A DNA stretch of 22,576 bases from an uncultured bacterium (GCA_905215015.1 CAJMOS010000043.1:1-22576), one strand, 5' to 3'. Counted from the first letter of the stretch, positions 7,442-15,326 are shown. Numbers and translations: made by a program. The notes: generated by a model not told the origin, from the letters alone.

Positions 7442-7765
7442 TCAGGACAGGAAATCCTTCCGCATCGGAGTGAAGACATCAAGCAGCCTGGAATCTTCCA
7501 GCGCCTTCACCCCGTGGACCGAATCGGGCTTGATCAGATAGCAGTCCCCCGCCTTCAGGACCTTCGTCTCTTTGCCTTCGGTGACCTCGAAGGAACCGCT
7601 GATGACGTAGCCGATCTGCTCGTGGGGGTGGTGGTGGGGAGTGCCCACGGCGCCCTTCTTGAAGGTCAGCTCACAGACCATCATGCCCTCGTCGTAGGCG
7701 ACGATCTTTCTTGTCACGCCACCACCAAGGTCCTTGAAAATGGCATCCTTATTATAACAAAGCAT
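7442..7765 (-). CDS. Small single-domain cupin protein
   Basis: This 107-residue protein is a single conserved beta-barrel cupin. Motif 1 is visible as GTPHHHPHEQIGYVISGSFEV, whose first, second or third His, later His and Glu are the usual metal ligands. Motif 2 is GDCYLIKPDSVHGVKAL with the final His. It has no signal peptide and no extra domain, so it is cytoplasmic. Such stand-alone cupins are often sugar or polyketide-type isomerases, or ligand sensors, and the substrate is not predictable. ATG 7765 has AGGAG 7 bases upstream. It points the same way as tig, but the tig promoter lies between them. Divergent pstS begins 277 bases away. Confidence 0.85.
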   Translation of the reverse strand: MLCYNKDAIFKDLGGGVTRKIVAYDEGMMVCELTFKKGAVGTPHHHPHEQIGYVISGSFEVTEGKETKVLKAGDCYLIKPDSVHGVKALEDSRLLDVFTPMRKDFLS

Positions 7766-7794
7766 AGCTGTCTCCTCTTTTGCCAGATGCTACT

Positions 7795-7823
7795 ACTATA
7801 CCCATAAAAGGGCTCGGAGAAAA
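7795..7823 (-). promoter_or_regulatory. Weak candidate promoter of the cupin gene
   Basis: On the minus strand a -10 TATAGT (7795-7800) lies 17 bases from a poor -35 TTTTCT (7818-7823), about 30 bases before the cupin ATG. The -10 is good and the -35 is not. The remainder of the 276-base gap up to pstS shows no gene. Confidence 0.35.
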
Positions 7824-7958
7824 GTTGTGCATGGAATTCCAAAGAGGGTTTCCGTTCTTGCGTTATCGACAGGTGTACACCAACTGGTTTGGCGCAGAGA
7901 GATTGCTTGCGGTGGTTCTGGTAGTGACTTTCCACAAGAAAACCGATTCTTACCTCAT

Positions 7959-8012
7959 TTCACCCTTTTTTCACACATTCCTTTTCATTTCCTGAAGGAC
8001 GCCTTCTATCGT
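7959..8012 (+). promoter_or_regulatory. Candidate Pho box and -10 element of the pst operon
   Basis: Two tandem 11-base units, TTCACCCTTTT (7959-7969) and TTCACACATTC (7970-7980), start with TTCAC in phase. PhoB/PhoP-type regulators bind direct repeats of this 11-base period. A weaker third unit CTTTTCATTTC follows (7981-7991). A modest -10 TATCGT (7007 offset corrected: 8007-8012) lies 15 bases further, with no clear -35, as expected for a PhoB-activated promoter. The pstS ribosome site AGGAG is at 8025-8029. The repeat pair is also found upstream of phoB. Binding by PhoB is inferred. Confidence 0.5.
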
Positions 8013-8041
8013 AGGGGCAAACACAGGAGTGAAACAGAAAC

Positions 8042-8890
8042 ATGCAAAAGAAAGTACATGCGATTTCTTGGTTGCTGATTCTCGCAGTCACCGCAGTCTT
8101 TGCCGCGGGAACGAAAGAAAACGCCGCTTCCCAGAAAGTGGCCGTTACGAACTATACCTTCGGTGGATCTTCCACGGTTGCTCCGATCATTGAAGCTGCC
8201 ATCGAGCCTTTCGAGGCCAAGAACCCTGACATGAAGGTTTCCTATGAGACGCTGGGTTCCTCGGTGGGCCTGAAAGGCCTGCAGTCCGGCACCCTTTCGC
8301 TTGCCGGGTCCAGCCGCGAGCTGAAGGCGGACGAGGTTTCCGCCGGACTGGTTCCGACCACCATCGCGTTGGACGGCCTTTCGGTAGCCGTGCACGGTGA
8401 TGTCGGGGTGAGCAACCTGACCATGGCCCAGCTGGCAAGCCTGTTCGCCGGCGAGATTTCCAACTGGAAAGAGCTTGGAGGCAACGACGAGGCAGTCAAC
8501 CTGATTGTGCGTGACGAGACCAGCGGCACCTATGGATCCTTCAAGGAGATTGTCCTTGACAAGGCCAAGAAGGCTCCGAGCAAGAACGCGATTGTCGCCA
8601 AAGAAAACGGAGAGCTTGCCGCGAAGGTCGCGTCGACCCCTGGCTCTGTCGGCTACATCGGCATGGCGTTTGGACAGATTGTCACCAGCGCCGGCGGCAG
8701 GGTGCTGACCATCGACGGTGTCGCGCCTACGGCCGGGAACGTGAAGAACGGCAGCTATCCGATCAGCCGCGCCCTCTATCTGGTCACCAAAGGACAGGCA
8801 CAGGGTGGCGAGAAGCGGTTCATCGACTACATGCTCTCTTCCGACGGACAGTCCCTGGTTGGCGAGACGGGCTTCATCCCGGTCAATTGA
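8042..8890 (+). CDS. pstS: PstS, periplasmic phosphate-binding protein
   Basis: PstS captures orthophosphate in the periplasm and delivers it to PstCA. The 282-residue precursor begins with a Sec signal peptide (MQKKVHAISWLLILAVTAVFA, cleavage likely near residue 21). No lipobox Cys is present, so it should be soluble rather than lipid-anchored. Phosphate-contacting elements are visible: GGSSTVAP (41-48), AGSSRE (89-93), D111 in ALDGLSVAV, and RDETSGTYGSF (157-167) with the R and SGT of the binding site. The segment ASLFAGEISNWKELGGND (132-149) is the usual conserved hinge-side stretch, relevant for the odd insert in PstA. The start ATG has AGGAG 12 bases upstream. It is the first gene of the pst operon and probably induced by phosphate starvation. 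Confidence 0.95.
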   Translation: MQKKVHAISWLLILAVTAVFAAGTKENAASQKVAVTNYTFGGSSTVAPIIEAAIEPFEAKNPDMKVSYETLGSSVGLKGLQSGTLSLAGSSRELKADEVSAGLVPTTIALDGLSVAVHGDVGVSNLTMAQLASLFAGEISNWKELGGNDEAVNLIVRDETSGTYGSFKEIVLDKAKKAPSKNAIVAKENGELAAKVASTPGSVGYIGMAFGQIVTSAGGRVLTIDGVAPTAGNVKNGSYPISRALYLVTKGQAQGGEKRFIDYMLSSDGQSLVGETGFIPVN

Positions 8891-8892
8891 CG

Positions 8893-9759
8893 ATGACACT
8901 TGCATCGAGAAAACGTGTCGACGGTGGGCTCAGGGCAATCCTGTTGCTCACCGCCTTTGTGTCTCTTGCTGCAGTCATCCTGATCACGCTTTACCTCTTT
9001 TCTGAAGGACTTCCCGCGTTCCGGACAATTCCGGTTGGCGAGTTCCTGCTGGGTTCGGACTGGAGCCCCTCGGCAGAAGTCCCCCATTACGGGATAGCCA
9101 CCTTCGTCAAGGCAAGCTTTGTGGTGACGCTGCTCGCCCTCGTCTTGGCAACGCCATTCTCCCTGTCTGCCGCCATCTATCTGGCGTTGCTCTCCAAGGG
9201 GTGGAAGCGCGAGGTGATCAAGACGGGAGTCAGCCTTCTGGCCGGAATTCCTTCGGTCATCTATGGACTCTTCGGCATCGCGGTCGTCGTGCCGATGGTG
9301 CGGAGCATCTGGGGCGGCAGCGGATACTCGCTGCTTTCCGCCGCGCTGATCCTGGCAATCATGATCATGCCCACCATCATCAACGTTACCGAGGTGTCGC
9401 TGGCAAGCGTGGACCATGCCCTGCACGAGGCTTCCTATGGTCTGGGCGCGACCAGGACCCAGACAATCTTCAAGGTGATCATCCCGGCCGCCAGACAGGG
9501 TATCGTCTCTGCCTTCCTGCTTGGATTGGGAAGGGCGGTCGGCGAGACGACCGCCGTGCTGCTGGTAGGCGGCAACGCGCCTCTTGCCTTCCATCGGCTT
9601 ACCGACATGGGAAGGACGATGACGATGAACATCGTCACCGATATGGGGTATGCCGAAGGAACACACATGCAGGCCCTTTTTGCCACCGCCATGCTGCTCT
9701 ACCTCTGCATTCTGGTTTCCAACGGACTGGTGGTCGTCATCGCTCGGAGGAAACAATGA
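8893..9759 (+). CDS. pstC: PstC, phosphate ABC transporter permease
   Basis: PstC is one of the two inner-membrane subunits forming the phosphate channel. The frame is open from TTG 8887, but ATG 8893 lies 2 bases after the pstS stop and gives the normal N-terminus MTLASRKRVDGG (288 residues). About six hydrophobic segments are visible, starting with AILLLTAFVSLAAVILITLYLF. The cytoplasmic ATPase-coupling (EAA-type) loop is EASYGLGATRTQTIFKVIIP, followed by GRAVGETTAVLL. There is no strong ribosome site before it, so translation probably depends on coupling to pstS. The 3' end overlaps pstA by ATGA. Its extracytoplasmic loop after TM1 is short, in contrast to PstA. Confidence 0.95.
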   Translation: MTLASRKRVDGGLRAILLLTAFVSLAAVILITLYLFSEGLPAFRTIPVGEFLLGSDWSPSAEVPHYGIATFVKASFVVTLLALVLATPFSLSAAIYLALLSKGWKREVIKTGVSLLAGIPSVIYGLFGIAVVVPMVRSIWGGSGYSLLSAALILAIMIMPTIINVTEVSLASVDHALHEASYGLGATRTQTIFKVIIPAARQGIVSAFLLGLGRAVGETTAVLLVGGNAPLAFHRLTDMGRTMTMNIVTDMGYAEGTHMQALFATAMLLYLCILVSNGLVVVIARRKQ

Positions 9760-11177
9760 ACCGGAAGACATCCGACAAGGCCATGATGCTGGCCATCCAT
9801 ATCTGCACATGGCTGACAGTCAGCCTGCTTGTGCTGATTCTGGGATATGTGACGTTCCGCGGAATCTGGAAACGGTCCATCGTTGAGGACGACATGGTTC
9901 CAGGGGCAACGAGCGGATTCGTCGTGGCCAGCAATTTCGGAAAGGAAATCTCCTGGTCCGACCTACGGCGCGTCGCACGGGGAAGGGTGAGTTCGTGGAG
10001 GACGCTGACAGGAAACGATTTGGCTCTTTCGTTGTATATCGACGATTCGGTTCGTTCCGCAGTGGCGAAGGCCTTGGGCTTGAAGACCAGTGAAATCGTC
10101 ACCACCGAGGCTCCTTCCGCACATCCACGGAAAGGGACCCTGGTCATCGCGTCTTCGGTGCCCAAAGGATTTCATCGCGTATCGGTAAAGAACATGGTCC
10201 TTGCCGTCAACCCTGCCGTTGCCGCCCTGCGGGGCAACCAGCAGCTCAGGGCCGTTGATAGGGAAACGCTGGAGAAGCTGCTTTCCGGAAGTATCGGATC
10301 CTGGGGAGAAATCGGGGGCCCTGATACACCGGTCGTCAAGGCTGAGGGCTTGGATTCCCTGCTTGGCAACGAGGGCGCGTTCCTGATGATGGACGCGGCC
10401 GCATTCGCCAGCATGCCCGATGGATCCGTCTCCTCCCTGAAGGTCCGGGAAGTCGAGTCAGGTCCGAACCTGACCCTGTCGTTCCTGGTGGAAGACACGA
10501 TCGAGTCAGGCAAATACGGTGGAATCCGTACCATCCTGCTGAACACCATCATCTTCATTCTGCTGGTGACCCTGGTCTCGGCGCCGCTTGGCATCGCGTC
10601 CGCGGTCTACCTGGAGGAGTACTCCAAACGGGGGAAGGCCTATCAGGTGGTCTCGACCGCCATCGACATCCTCAACGGCATTCCTTCGATCATCTTCGGC
10701 CTGTTCGGCATGCTGGTCTTTGTCGAGAAGTTCCACTGGAGCTTCTGTCTGGCAAGCGGAACCCTGACGGTCAGCCTGATGGTGTTGCCCACCATCGTGC
10801 GTACCAGCCAGGATGCGATCCATTCGGTCTCGCGCGAGTTGCGCGAGGGAAGCCTGGCCTTGGGCGCCACCCGGATCGAGACCATCTGGAAGGTCGTGCT
10901 CCCTGCGGCCAAACGGGGTATCGTCACCGGCATGATCCTTGCCATCGGCAGGGCGGTCGGAGAGACCGCGGCCCTGATCTATACCGTGGGAAGCGGAGCG
11001 GCGCTGGCAACCAGTCCGATGATGCCGGCACGCACGCTGGCCATGCACATCTACCTGACCATCACCGAAGGACAGGGCCTGGACAAGGCCTTTGCCACCG
11101 CATTGGTGCTGATGGTCCTGGTATTCGTCTTTGATATCGCGGCAAACCGGCTGGCAGCCGGAAAGGAACACACATGA
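9756..11177 (+). CDS. pstA: PstA, phosphate ABC transporter permease with a PstS-like extracytoplasmic insert
   Basis: PstA pairs with PstC in the membrane. The frame is open from 9201 but ATG 9756 has CGGAGG just upstream and overlaps the pstC stop, giving 473 residues. Ordinary PstA proteins have about 280-300. TM1 is at about 12-35. The remaining permease core starts near residue 258 (RTILLNTIIFILLVTLV) and is normal, with coupling loop REGSLALGATRIETIWKVVLP and GRAVGETAALIY. The extra 200 residues (about 40-250) face the periplasm. They contain two stretches similar to the PstS hinge segment: RRVARGRVSSWRTLTGND (71-88) and EKLLSGSIGSWGEIGGPD (173-190). The PstS phosphate-contact SGT motif is not seen, so the insert looks like a degenerate binding-protein-like domain. 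Overlaps pstB by ATGA. Confidence 0.93.
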   Translation: MNRKTSDKAMMLAIHICTWLTVSLLVLILGYVTFRGIWKRSIVEDDMVPGATSGFVVASNFGKEISWSDLRRVARGRVSSWRTLTGNDLALSLYIDDSVRSAVAKALGLKTSEIVTTEAPSAHPRKGTLVIASSVPKGFHRVSVKNMVLAVNPAVAALRGNQQLRAVDRETLEKLLSGSIGSWGEIGGPDTPVVKAEGLDSLLGNEGAFLMMDAAAFASMPDGSVSSLKVREVESGPNLTLSFLVEDTIESGKYGGIRTILLNTIIFILLVTLVSAPLGIASAVYLEEYSKRGKAYQVVSTAIDILNGIPSIIFGLFGMLVFVEKFHWSFCLASGTLTVSLMVLPTIVRTSQDAIHSVSRELREGSLALGATRIETIWKVVLPAAKRGIVTGMILAIGRAVGETAALIYTVGSGAALATSPMMPARTLAMHIYLTITEGQGLDKAFATALVLMVLVFVFDIAANRLAAGKEHT

Positions 11178-11944
11178 GTGACACGGTGTTTCATGTCACC
11201 AATCTGGGGGTATGGTATGGGGAGAAGCACGCGCTGAAGGACGTGACGGTGGATATCCCCACGCACGCCATCACTGCCTGCATCGGTCCCTCGGGCTGCG
11301 GGAAGTCCACTTTTCTGCGCGAGCTTGACCGAATGAACGATCTGGTCGACGGATGTCGTCATGACGGCATGATCGAACTCAACGGCCAAGATGTCTTCAA
11401 GGACATCGACGTGCTGGAACTCCGGCGGAGGGTCGGCATGGTCTTCCAGCGGCCCAATCCGTTTCCGATGTCGATCTTCGACAATGTCGCCTACGGGCCG
11501 CGCCTGTACGGCCGGAGGAACCGGAGCGAGTTGATGGATCTGGTGGAGCAATCGCTGCGCCAGGCGTCCCTCTGGGACGAGGTCAAGGACCGCCTGAAAG
11601 ATAGCGGGTCGGCCTTGTCGGGCGGCCAGCAGCAACGCTTGTGCATCGCCAGGACCCTTGCCGTCAAGCCGGAGGTGATCCTGATGGACGAACCGACCAG
11701 CGCCTTGGACCCGATTGCCACCAGCAACATCGAGCGTCTGATGACCGAGCTGAAAAAGGATTACACGATTGTCGTGGTGACCCACAACATGCAGCAGGCG
11801 AGCCGCATCAGCGACCAGACGTGTTTCTTTTTGCTTGACGAGCAACGGACAGGGTATCTGGTCGAGCATGGTCCGACCGAGGAACTGTTCTTCCGTCCCA
11901 AGGACAAGCGGACGGAGGACTATCTCAGCGGACGCTTCGGTTGA
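11174..11944 (+). CDS. pstB: PstB, phosphate ABC transporter ATPase
   Basis: PstB powers phosphate import through PstCA. The 256-residue protein, normal for the family, shows Walker A GPSGCGKSTFLRELDRMND (with the PstB-typical RELDRMND continuation), Q-loop MVFQRPNPFPMSI, signature ALSGGQQQRLCIARTLA, Walker B VILMDEPTSALDP and H-loop VVVTHNMQQA. The FQRPNPFPMSI stretch is characteristic of PstB among ABC ATPases. Start ATG 11174 overlaps the pstA stop and has AAAGGA upstream. phoU follows after 14 bases. Identity is certain. Confidence 0.98.
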   Translation: MSDTVFHVTNLGVWYGEKHALKDVTVDIPTHAITACIGPSGCGKSTFLRELDRMNDLVDGCRHDGMIELNGQDVFKDIDVLELRRRVGMVFQRPNPFPMSIFDNVAYGPRLYGRRNRSELMDLVEQSLRQASLWDEVKDRLKDSGSALSGGQQQRLCIARTLAVKPEVILMDEPTSALDPIATSNIERLMTELKKDYTIVVVTHNMQQASRISDQTCFFLLDEQRTGYLVEHGPTEELFFRPKDKRTEDYLSGRFG

Positions 11945-11958
11945 CAAGGAGGAAAGCC

Positions 11959-12612
11959 ATGGCAAAGCAGATGACGAGACTGGATGAGAAACTGCAGCTA
12001 TTCTCAAAACTGGTTGCCGAGATGGGCCTGCGGGTGGGCGAGGCCGCTGCCCAGGCCCAGCAGGCGGTTGCCGACAACAACATGAGCCTGATGGCGAAGA
12101 TCATCAGCGACGACGCTTTCATCGACCAGCTGCGAAGCTTGGTCGAGAGCGATGGCGTGCGGATTTTGGTCAGCGAGGCTCCCTATGGAAAGGCCATCAG
12201 GACGGTGGTGGCCGGCATGAAGATCGTCACCCATCTGGAACGGGTGGGAGACATGGTGGTCAAGTTCTCCACGCTTTGCGGCGTCAAGCGGATTCCCGTC
12301 CTGTTGGATGGGTGCCTTGCGATGTTGGAGTATGACCGGCAGATGATCGAGGGCATCCAGGAACTGCTGGACGAGCCTGACGACCAGAAGGCGATCCAGC
12401 TGGCGAAACTTGACGACAAGGTTGATGCGCTTCGGGAGGATATGGACCGTAAGCTCCTGGCCATCGAGCCAAAGGATGCCGCCGATCGCGCCGCGCTTTA
12501 CCAGTACTACGCGAGCATCAAGGAGCTGGAACGGCTTGGAGACCACATGACCAGCGTCTGCTCCTGGATTGTCTATATCGTGCGTGGGGAAAAACCGAAC
12601 CTGAACGAGTAG
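11959..12612 (+). CDS. phoU: PhoU, phosphate signalling and transport regulator
   Basis: PhoU is a peripheral helical protein that connects PstSCAB activity to PhoR, keeping the Pho regulon off when phosphate is plentiful. The frame is open from TTG 11941, but ATG 11959 with AAGGAGG 6 bases upstream is the clear start (217 residues). Two repeated three-helix halves are seen, each with the metal-cluster motif: HLERVGD (first half, near residue 93) and ELERLGDH (second half, near residue 194). It is the last gene of the pst operon, followed by a strong terminator at 12636-12674. Convergent phoR begins its 3' end at 12880. Confidence 0.96.
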   Translation: MAKQMTRLDEKLQLFSKLVAEMGLRVGEAAAQAQQAVADNNMSLMAKIISDDAFIDQLRSLVESDGVRILVSEAPYGKAIRTVVAGMKIVTHLERVGDMVVKFSTLCGVKRIPVLLDGCLAMLEYDRQMIEGIQELLDEPDDQKAIQLAKLDDKVDALREDMDRKLLAIEPKDAADRAALYQYYASIKELERLGDHMTSVCSWIVYIVRGEKPNLNE

Positions 12613-12635
12613 GGGAGGCAACGAAGCGCATGCGG

Positions 12636-12674
12636 AACCTCCGGGCATGGTGGCCATTCCCGGAGGTTTGTTTT
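12636..12674 (+). terminator. Rho-independent terminator of the pst operon
   Basis: A perfect 10-bp stem, AACCTCCGGG with CCCGGAGGTT, encloses a loop that itself pairs ATGG with CCAT. The tail TTTGTTTT follows directly. It lies 24 bases after the phoU stop. Confidence 0.88.
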
Positions 12675-12879
12675 GAAAGACGGACAACTACAGCCTCCGG
12701 CGATTCCTTGAGGTGGATTACAGCCTCTCTAACCCCGTCGGACTTTCCTGCCAGCGGAAGCGTTCCCCAGGGGACTCGTCAATCCGGTACCCGTCCATCT
12801 CCCTGGTTGCCGGAGTGCCCGGATCCGATGATGGGAACGCGATGCCGACGTGCCGGGTGACGCAACGACAGTACACCAT
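12675..12879. other. Intergenic stretch between convergent phoU and phoR, no convincing gene
   Basis: About 205 bases remain after the phoU terminator. The minus strand holds a 53-codon frame (12718-12879) whose ATG directly follows the phoR stop, but it has no ribosome site and no recognisable motif. Another minus-strand frame reads REAVIHLKESPEAVVVRLS near 12680-12735, which looks protein-like but has no start. TACAGCCTC occurs twice on the plus strand (near 12685 and 12719). A decayed gene or a dispersed intergenic repeat are both possible. Confidence 0.4.
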
Positions 12880-14562
12880 TCATCCGAGTTCCCGTGGAAT
12901 GACAAGGGTGAAGGTGGAGCCGGCTCCCAAGGAGCTCTGTACCTTGACTGTGCCCTTGTGGATCAGCATCACATGGCGGACGATGGAGAGCCCGAGCCCG
13001 GTGCCCCCTTGCGAGCGGGAGCGGGCTTTGTCCACCCGGTAGAAGCGCTCGAAAATACGCTTCTGGTCTTCCGGGGAAATGCCATAGCCGTGGTCGGTGA
13101 CGCTGATCATCGTGTTTTTCGCATCCTGTTCCACGCCCACGAGGATCTCGGTTCCTTCGGGACTGTAGCGGATCGCGTTGGAAAGAAGGTTGGAGATGGC
13201 CTCCACCATCAGGTTGCGGGCGCAGGTCACCTGGAATCCCTTGGCGTCACCGATGACAAGGCGCATCCGTTTCTGGTCACAGGCGAAACGTACCGACTCT
13301 CTGGCATCGTCGATCAGGTCGCTGACCTCGACCTTCTCCATCGGGAACTGCTTGCCCTCGGTCTCCAGCGATGAGAGGGTCAGCAGGTCGCTGATGATGC
13401 CCTGCATGCGCTTGGCCCCTTTGAGGATGATGGTGGCGTAGTGGATGCGCTCTTCTTCATCCAGATGTTCTCCTGCCAGAATGTCGGAAAAGCCGAGGAT
13501 GGAGGTGAGCGGGGTCTTCAGCTCGTGGGAGACATTGGCGACAAAGTCCCGGCGTACCTGCTCGAGGTGCTGGATGCGGGTGATGTCGTTCAGGGTCACC
13601 ACCGCGCCGCTGACCTCGTCGCTGTCATGGATTGGCGCGGTGGTAATGGAGAACACCTGGTCCTCGGCCTTGATGGTGGTGCTTTCCACCACGTCGGCCA
13701 GCATGGTATGCCTGATGGTCTGTGCAATGGCGGTGTTGGAAAGGAGCTCGTCCCCGTGGAAGAGTCTTGCGGCTCGGTTGGAAAGGACCTGATGTCCTTT
13801 CCCGTCCACCAGGATGACTCCTTCGACCATCGTATCCAGGATCGACTCATAGCGCAGGCGCTCGTTCTCGCTGGCTTCCATCCTTCGGGCGAGGTCACGG
13901 GCCTCTTGGTTCATCGTCCTCGCCAGGATCTGGAATTCTTCCGGGCCTTCGGGGAGCAGCTGATGGGTGAGTTTTCCGTTTCCCCAGATGATTGCGGCTT
14001 TGGAAAGCTGGGAAAGAGGACGGAGCAGATGGGCGACATAGAGGATGCAGAGGACCAGCAGGATGACCAGGAAAGGAACCAGTGTGGGGATGAAGATGGA
14101 GAAGAAGTTTTTCCTCCAGGTCGCGATAGAGGAGACCGGAGCGGCAAGGCGTACCACCAAATTTCCCTGGCTCTTGGCGACATAGACCATGTCGGTCCGC
14201 AGGGTCTTGGAGTAACGGACCGCCTTTCCGTCGCCGAGCGCCATCGCGCTCTGGATTTCCTCACGCAGGGCGTGGTTGTCCATCAGGCTTGGGGTCTCCT
14301 CGTTGTCGTACAGCACGTTCCCGTCATGATCGACCAAGGTCAGCCGTACCGCGTGGTCCTTCGCGTAGGTGTCAAGCAATTCCTTGTCAATCCCGCCTTT
14401 CGCGATTTGGCCGGAGAGAAAGGTGGCATCCCGTTCCAGCAAGGCTTGCTGCATGCTGATGTCGGTCTTCTGAAAGGCGTGGTTGGCGACCAGGAACGCC
14501 CAAAAGGCGAAAAGCAGGGCGGAGAGGGAGAGCATCAGCACCAGATGGGTACGGAGCTTCAT
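12880..14562 (-). CDS. phoR: PhoR, phosphate-responsive sensor histidine kinase
   Basis: PhoR autophosphorylates on His and passes phosphate to PhoB, under control of PhoU and the Pst transporter. The frame is open to 14622, but ATG 14562 (AGGAGG 9 bases upstream, 4 bases after the phoB stop) gives 560 residues. TM1 is at about 8-27, an extracytoplasmic domain at 30-152, and TM2 at about 157-180. HAMP follows at about 181-230, then a PAS-like region at about 235-335. HisKA has H346 in VANVSHELKTPLTS. The ATPase domain has N-box EAISNLLSNAIRYS (N458, N462), G1 DHGYGIS and G2 GGTGLGLSIVRH. The sizeable periplasmic domain is larger than in E. coli PhoR and resembles Gram-positive PhoR/WalK layouts. 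Identity follows from phoB and pst neighbours. Confidence 0.93.
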   Translation of the reverse strand: MKLRTHLVLMLSLSALLFAFWAFLVANHAFQKTDISMQQALLERDATFLSGQIAKGGIDKELLDTYAKDHAVRLTLVDHDGNVLYDNEETPSLMDNHALREEIQSAMALGDGKAVRYSKTLRTDMVYVAKSQGNLVVRLAAPVSSIATWRKNFFSIFIPTLVPFLVILLVLCILYVAHLLRPLSQLSKAAIIWGNGKLTHQLLPEGPEEFQILARTMNQEARDLARRMEASENERLRYESILDTMVEGVILVDGKGHQVLSNRAARLFHGDELLSNTAIAQTIRHTMLADVVESTTIKAEDQVFSITTAPIHDSDEVSGAVVTLNDITRIQHLEQVRRDFVANVSHELKTPLTSILGFSDILAGEHLDEEERIHYATIILKGAKRMQGIISDLLTLSSLETEGKQFPMEKVEVSDLIDDARESVRFACDQKRMRLVIGDAKGFQVTCARNLMVEAISNLLSNAIRYSPEGTEILVGVEQDAKNTMISVTDHGYGISPEDQKRIFERFYRVDKARSRSQGGTGLGLSIVRHVMLIHKGTVKVQSSLGAGSTFTLVIPRELG

Positions 14563-14566
14563 GGGT

Positions 14567-15250
14567 TCAATCCTCCTGGTATTTGTAGCCGATCCCCCAG
14601 ACGGTCTTGATGGCGTTCCCAAGGCTCTTCAGTTTGCGTCGCAGGGTGGCGATCTGGACATCGATCGAGCGTTCGGTGACCGGGTAATCGCTTCCTTTCG
14701 TGGTGGAAATCAGCTGGCTGCGGGTAAATACCCGTTCGGGTTCCGAAGCCAGGGTGGCCAGGAGCGAGAACTCGGTGGCGGTCAGCTCGACGTTGGCTCC
14801 ATCGGCGATGCAACTGTGCTTGTTCTTGTCCAGGGAAAGGTGCTTGGTGGTGACCAGATCGTCCGGAGCCTTGTGGTCGTTCTGGACGCGACGGAAGAGC
14901 GACTTGACCTTCGCCACCAGCACGGTGGGGCTGAAAGGCTTGGTGATGTAGTCGTCCGCCCCCAGCTCAAGGCCGGTGACGATGTCGGTTTCTTCGCCAC
15001 GGGCGCTCTCGATGATGATAGGAACGGTACTGTGCCGGTCGTACCGGATGGCTTTCAGGACTTCCAGCCCGTCGATGACAGGCAGCATCACATCCAGAAG
15101 GATGAGGGCCGGTCGGGAAGCTTCGAATGCTTCCAAAGCCGCCTTTCCATCCATGGCGATTTCGGTCGCGTATCCTTGCTTTTGCAGGTGGAACCGGATG
15201 AGTTCGGCGATGTCCTCGTCATCTTCCACAATGAGAATAAGATTGTTCAT
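14567..15250 (-). CDS. phoB: PhoB, phosphate regulon response regulator (OmpR type)
   Basis: This 227-residue transcription activator has a receiver domain (1-120) and a winged-helix DNA-binding domain (about 128-225). The acidic pocket is E9/D10/D11, the phosphorylation site is D53 in LLDVMLP, and the conserved Lys is K104 in YITKPFSP. The conserved Thr/Ser position is S82 in IIIESARGEE, where most relatives have MLTARGEE. The C-terminal part has ELTATEFSLLATLA and the recognition region YPVTERSIDVQIATLRRKL, followed by the wing VWGIGYKYQ. It lies 4 bases before phoR and convergent with pst, which it should activate. A good ribosome site is not visible before ATG 15250. The 66 bases upstream hold a TTCA repeat pair. 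Confidence 0.94.
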   Translation of the reverse strand: MNNLILIVEDDEDIAELIRFHLQKQGYATEIAMDGKAALEAFEASRPALILLDVMLPVIDGLEVLKAIRYDRHSTVPIIIESARGEETDIVTGLELGADDYITKPFSPTVLVAKVKSLFRRVQNDHKAPDDLVTTKHLSLDKNKHSCIADGANVELTATEFSLLATLASEPERVFTRSQLISTTKGSDYPVTERSIDVQIATLRRKLKSLGNAIKTVWGIGYKYQED

Positions 15251-15304
15251 GCGGCTTCAGGCTACCATTCCCATCCGTCCAAGCTCAAGACATGTGCATC
15301 CTTA

Positions 15305-15326
15305 TTCATTCTTTTTTCATATTTCT
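15305..15326 (+). promoter_or_regulatory. TTCA direct-repeat pair upstream of phoB, candidate Pho box
   Basis: On the plus strand, TTCATTCTTTT (15305-15315) is followed directly by TTCATATTTCT (15316-15326). By my alignment this matches the repeat pair before pstS at 15 of 22 positions, with the same 11-base period and the same TTCA starts. It lies 55 bases before phoB, in opposite orientation to the gene, and runs into the last codons of the isomerase gene. Autoregulation of phoBR by PhoB is the suggested role. Confidence 0.4.

Noticed and set aside
8006..8905. 299-residue minus-strand frame opposite pstS
   Set aside because: It is a shadow of pstS, with composition typical of antisense GC-rich coding.
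9201..9755. Upstream extension of the pstA frame into pstC
   Set aside because: The text before ATG 9756 is out of frame within pstC. ATG 9756 has a good ribosome site and an ATGA overlap with pstC.
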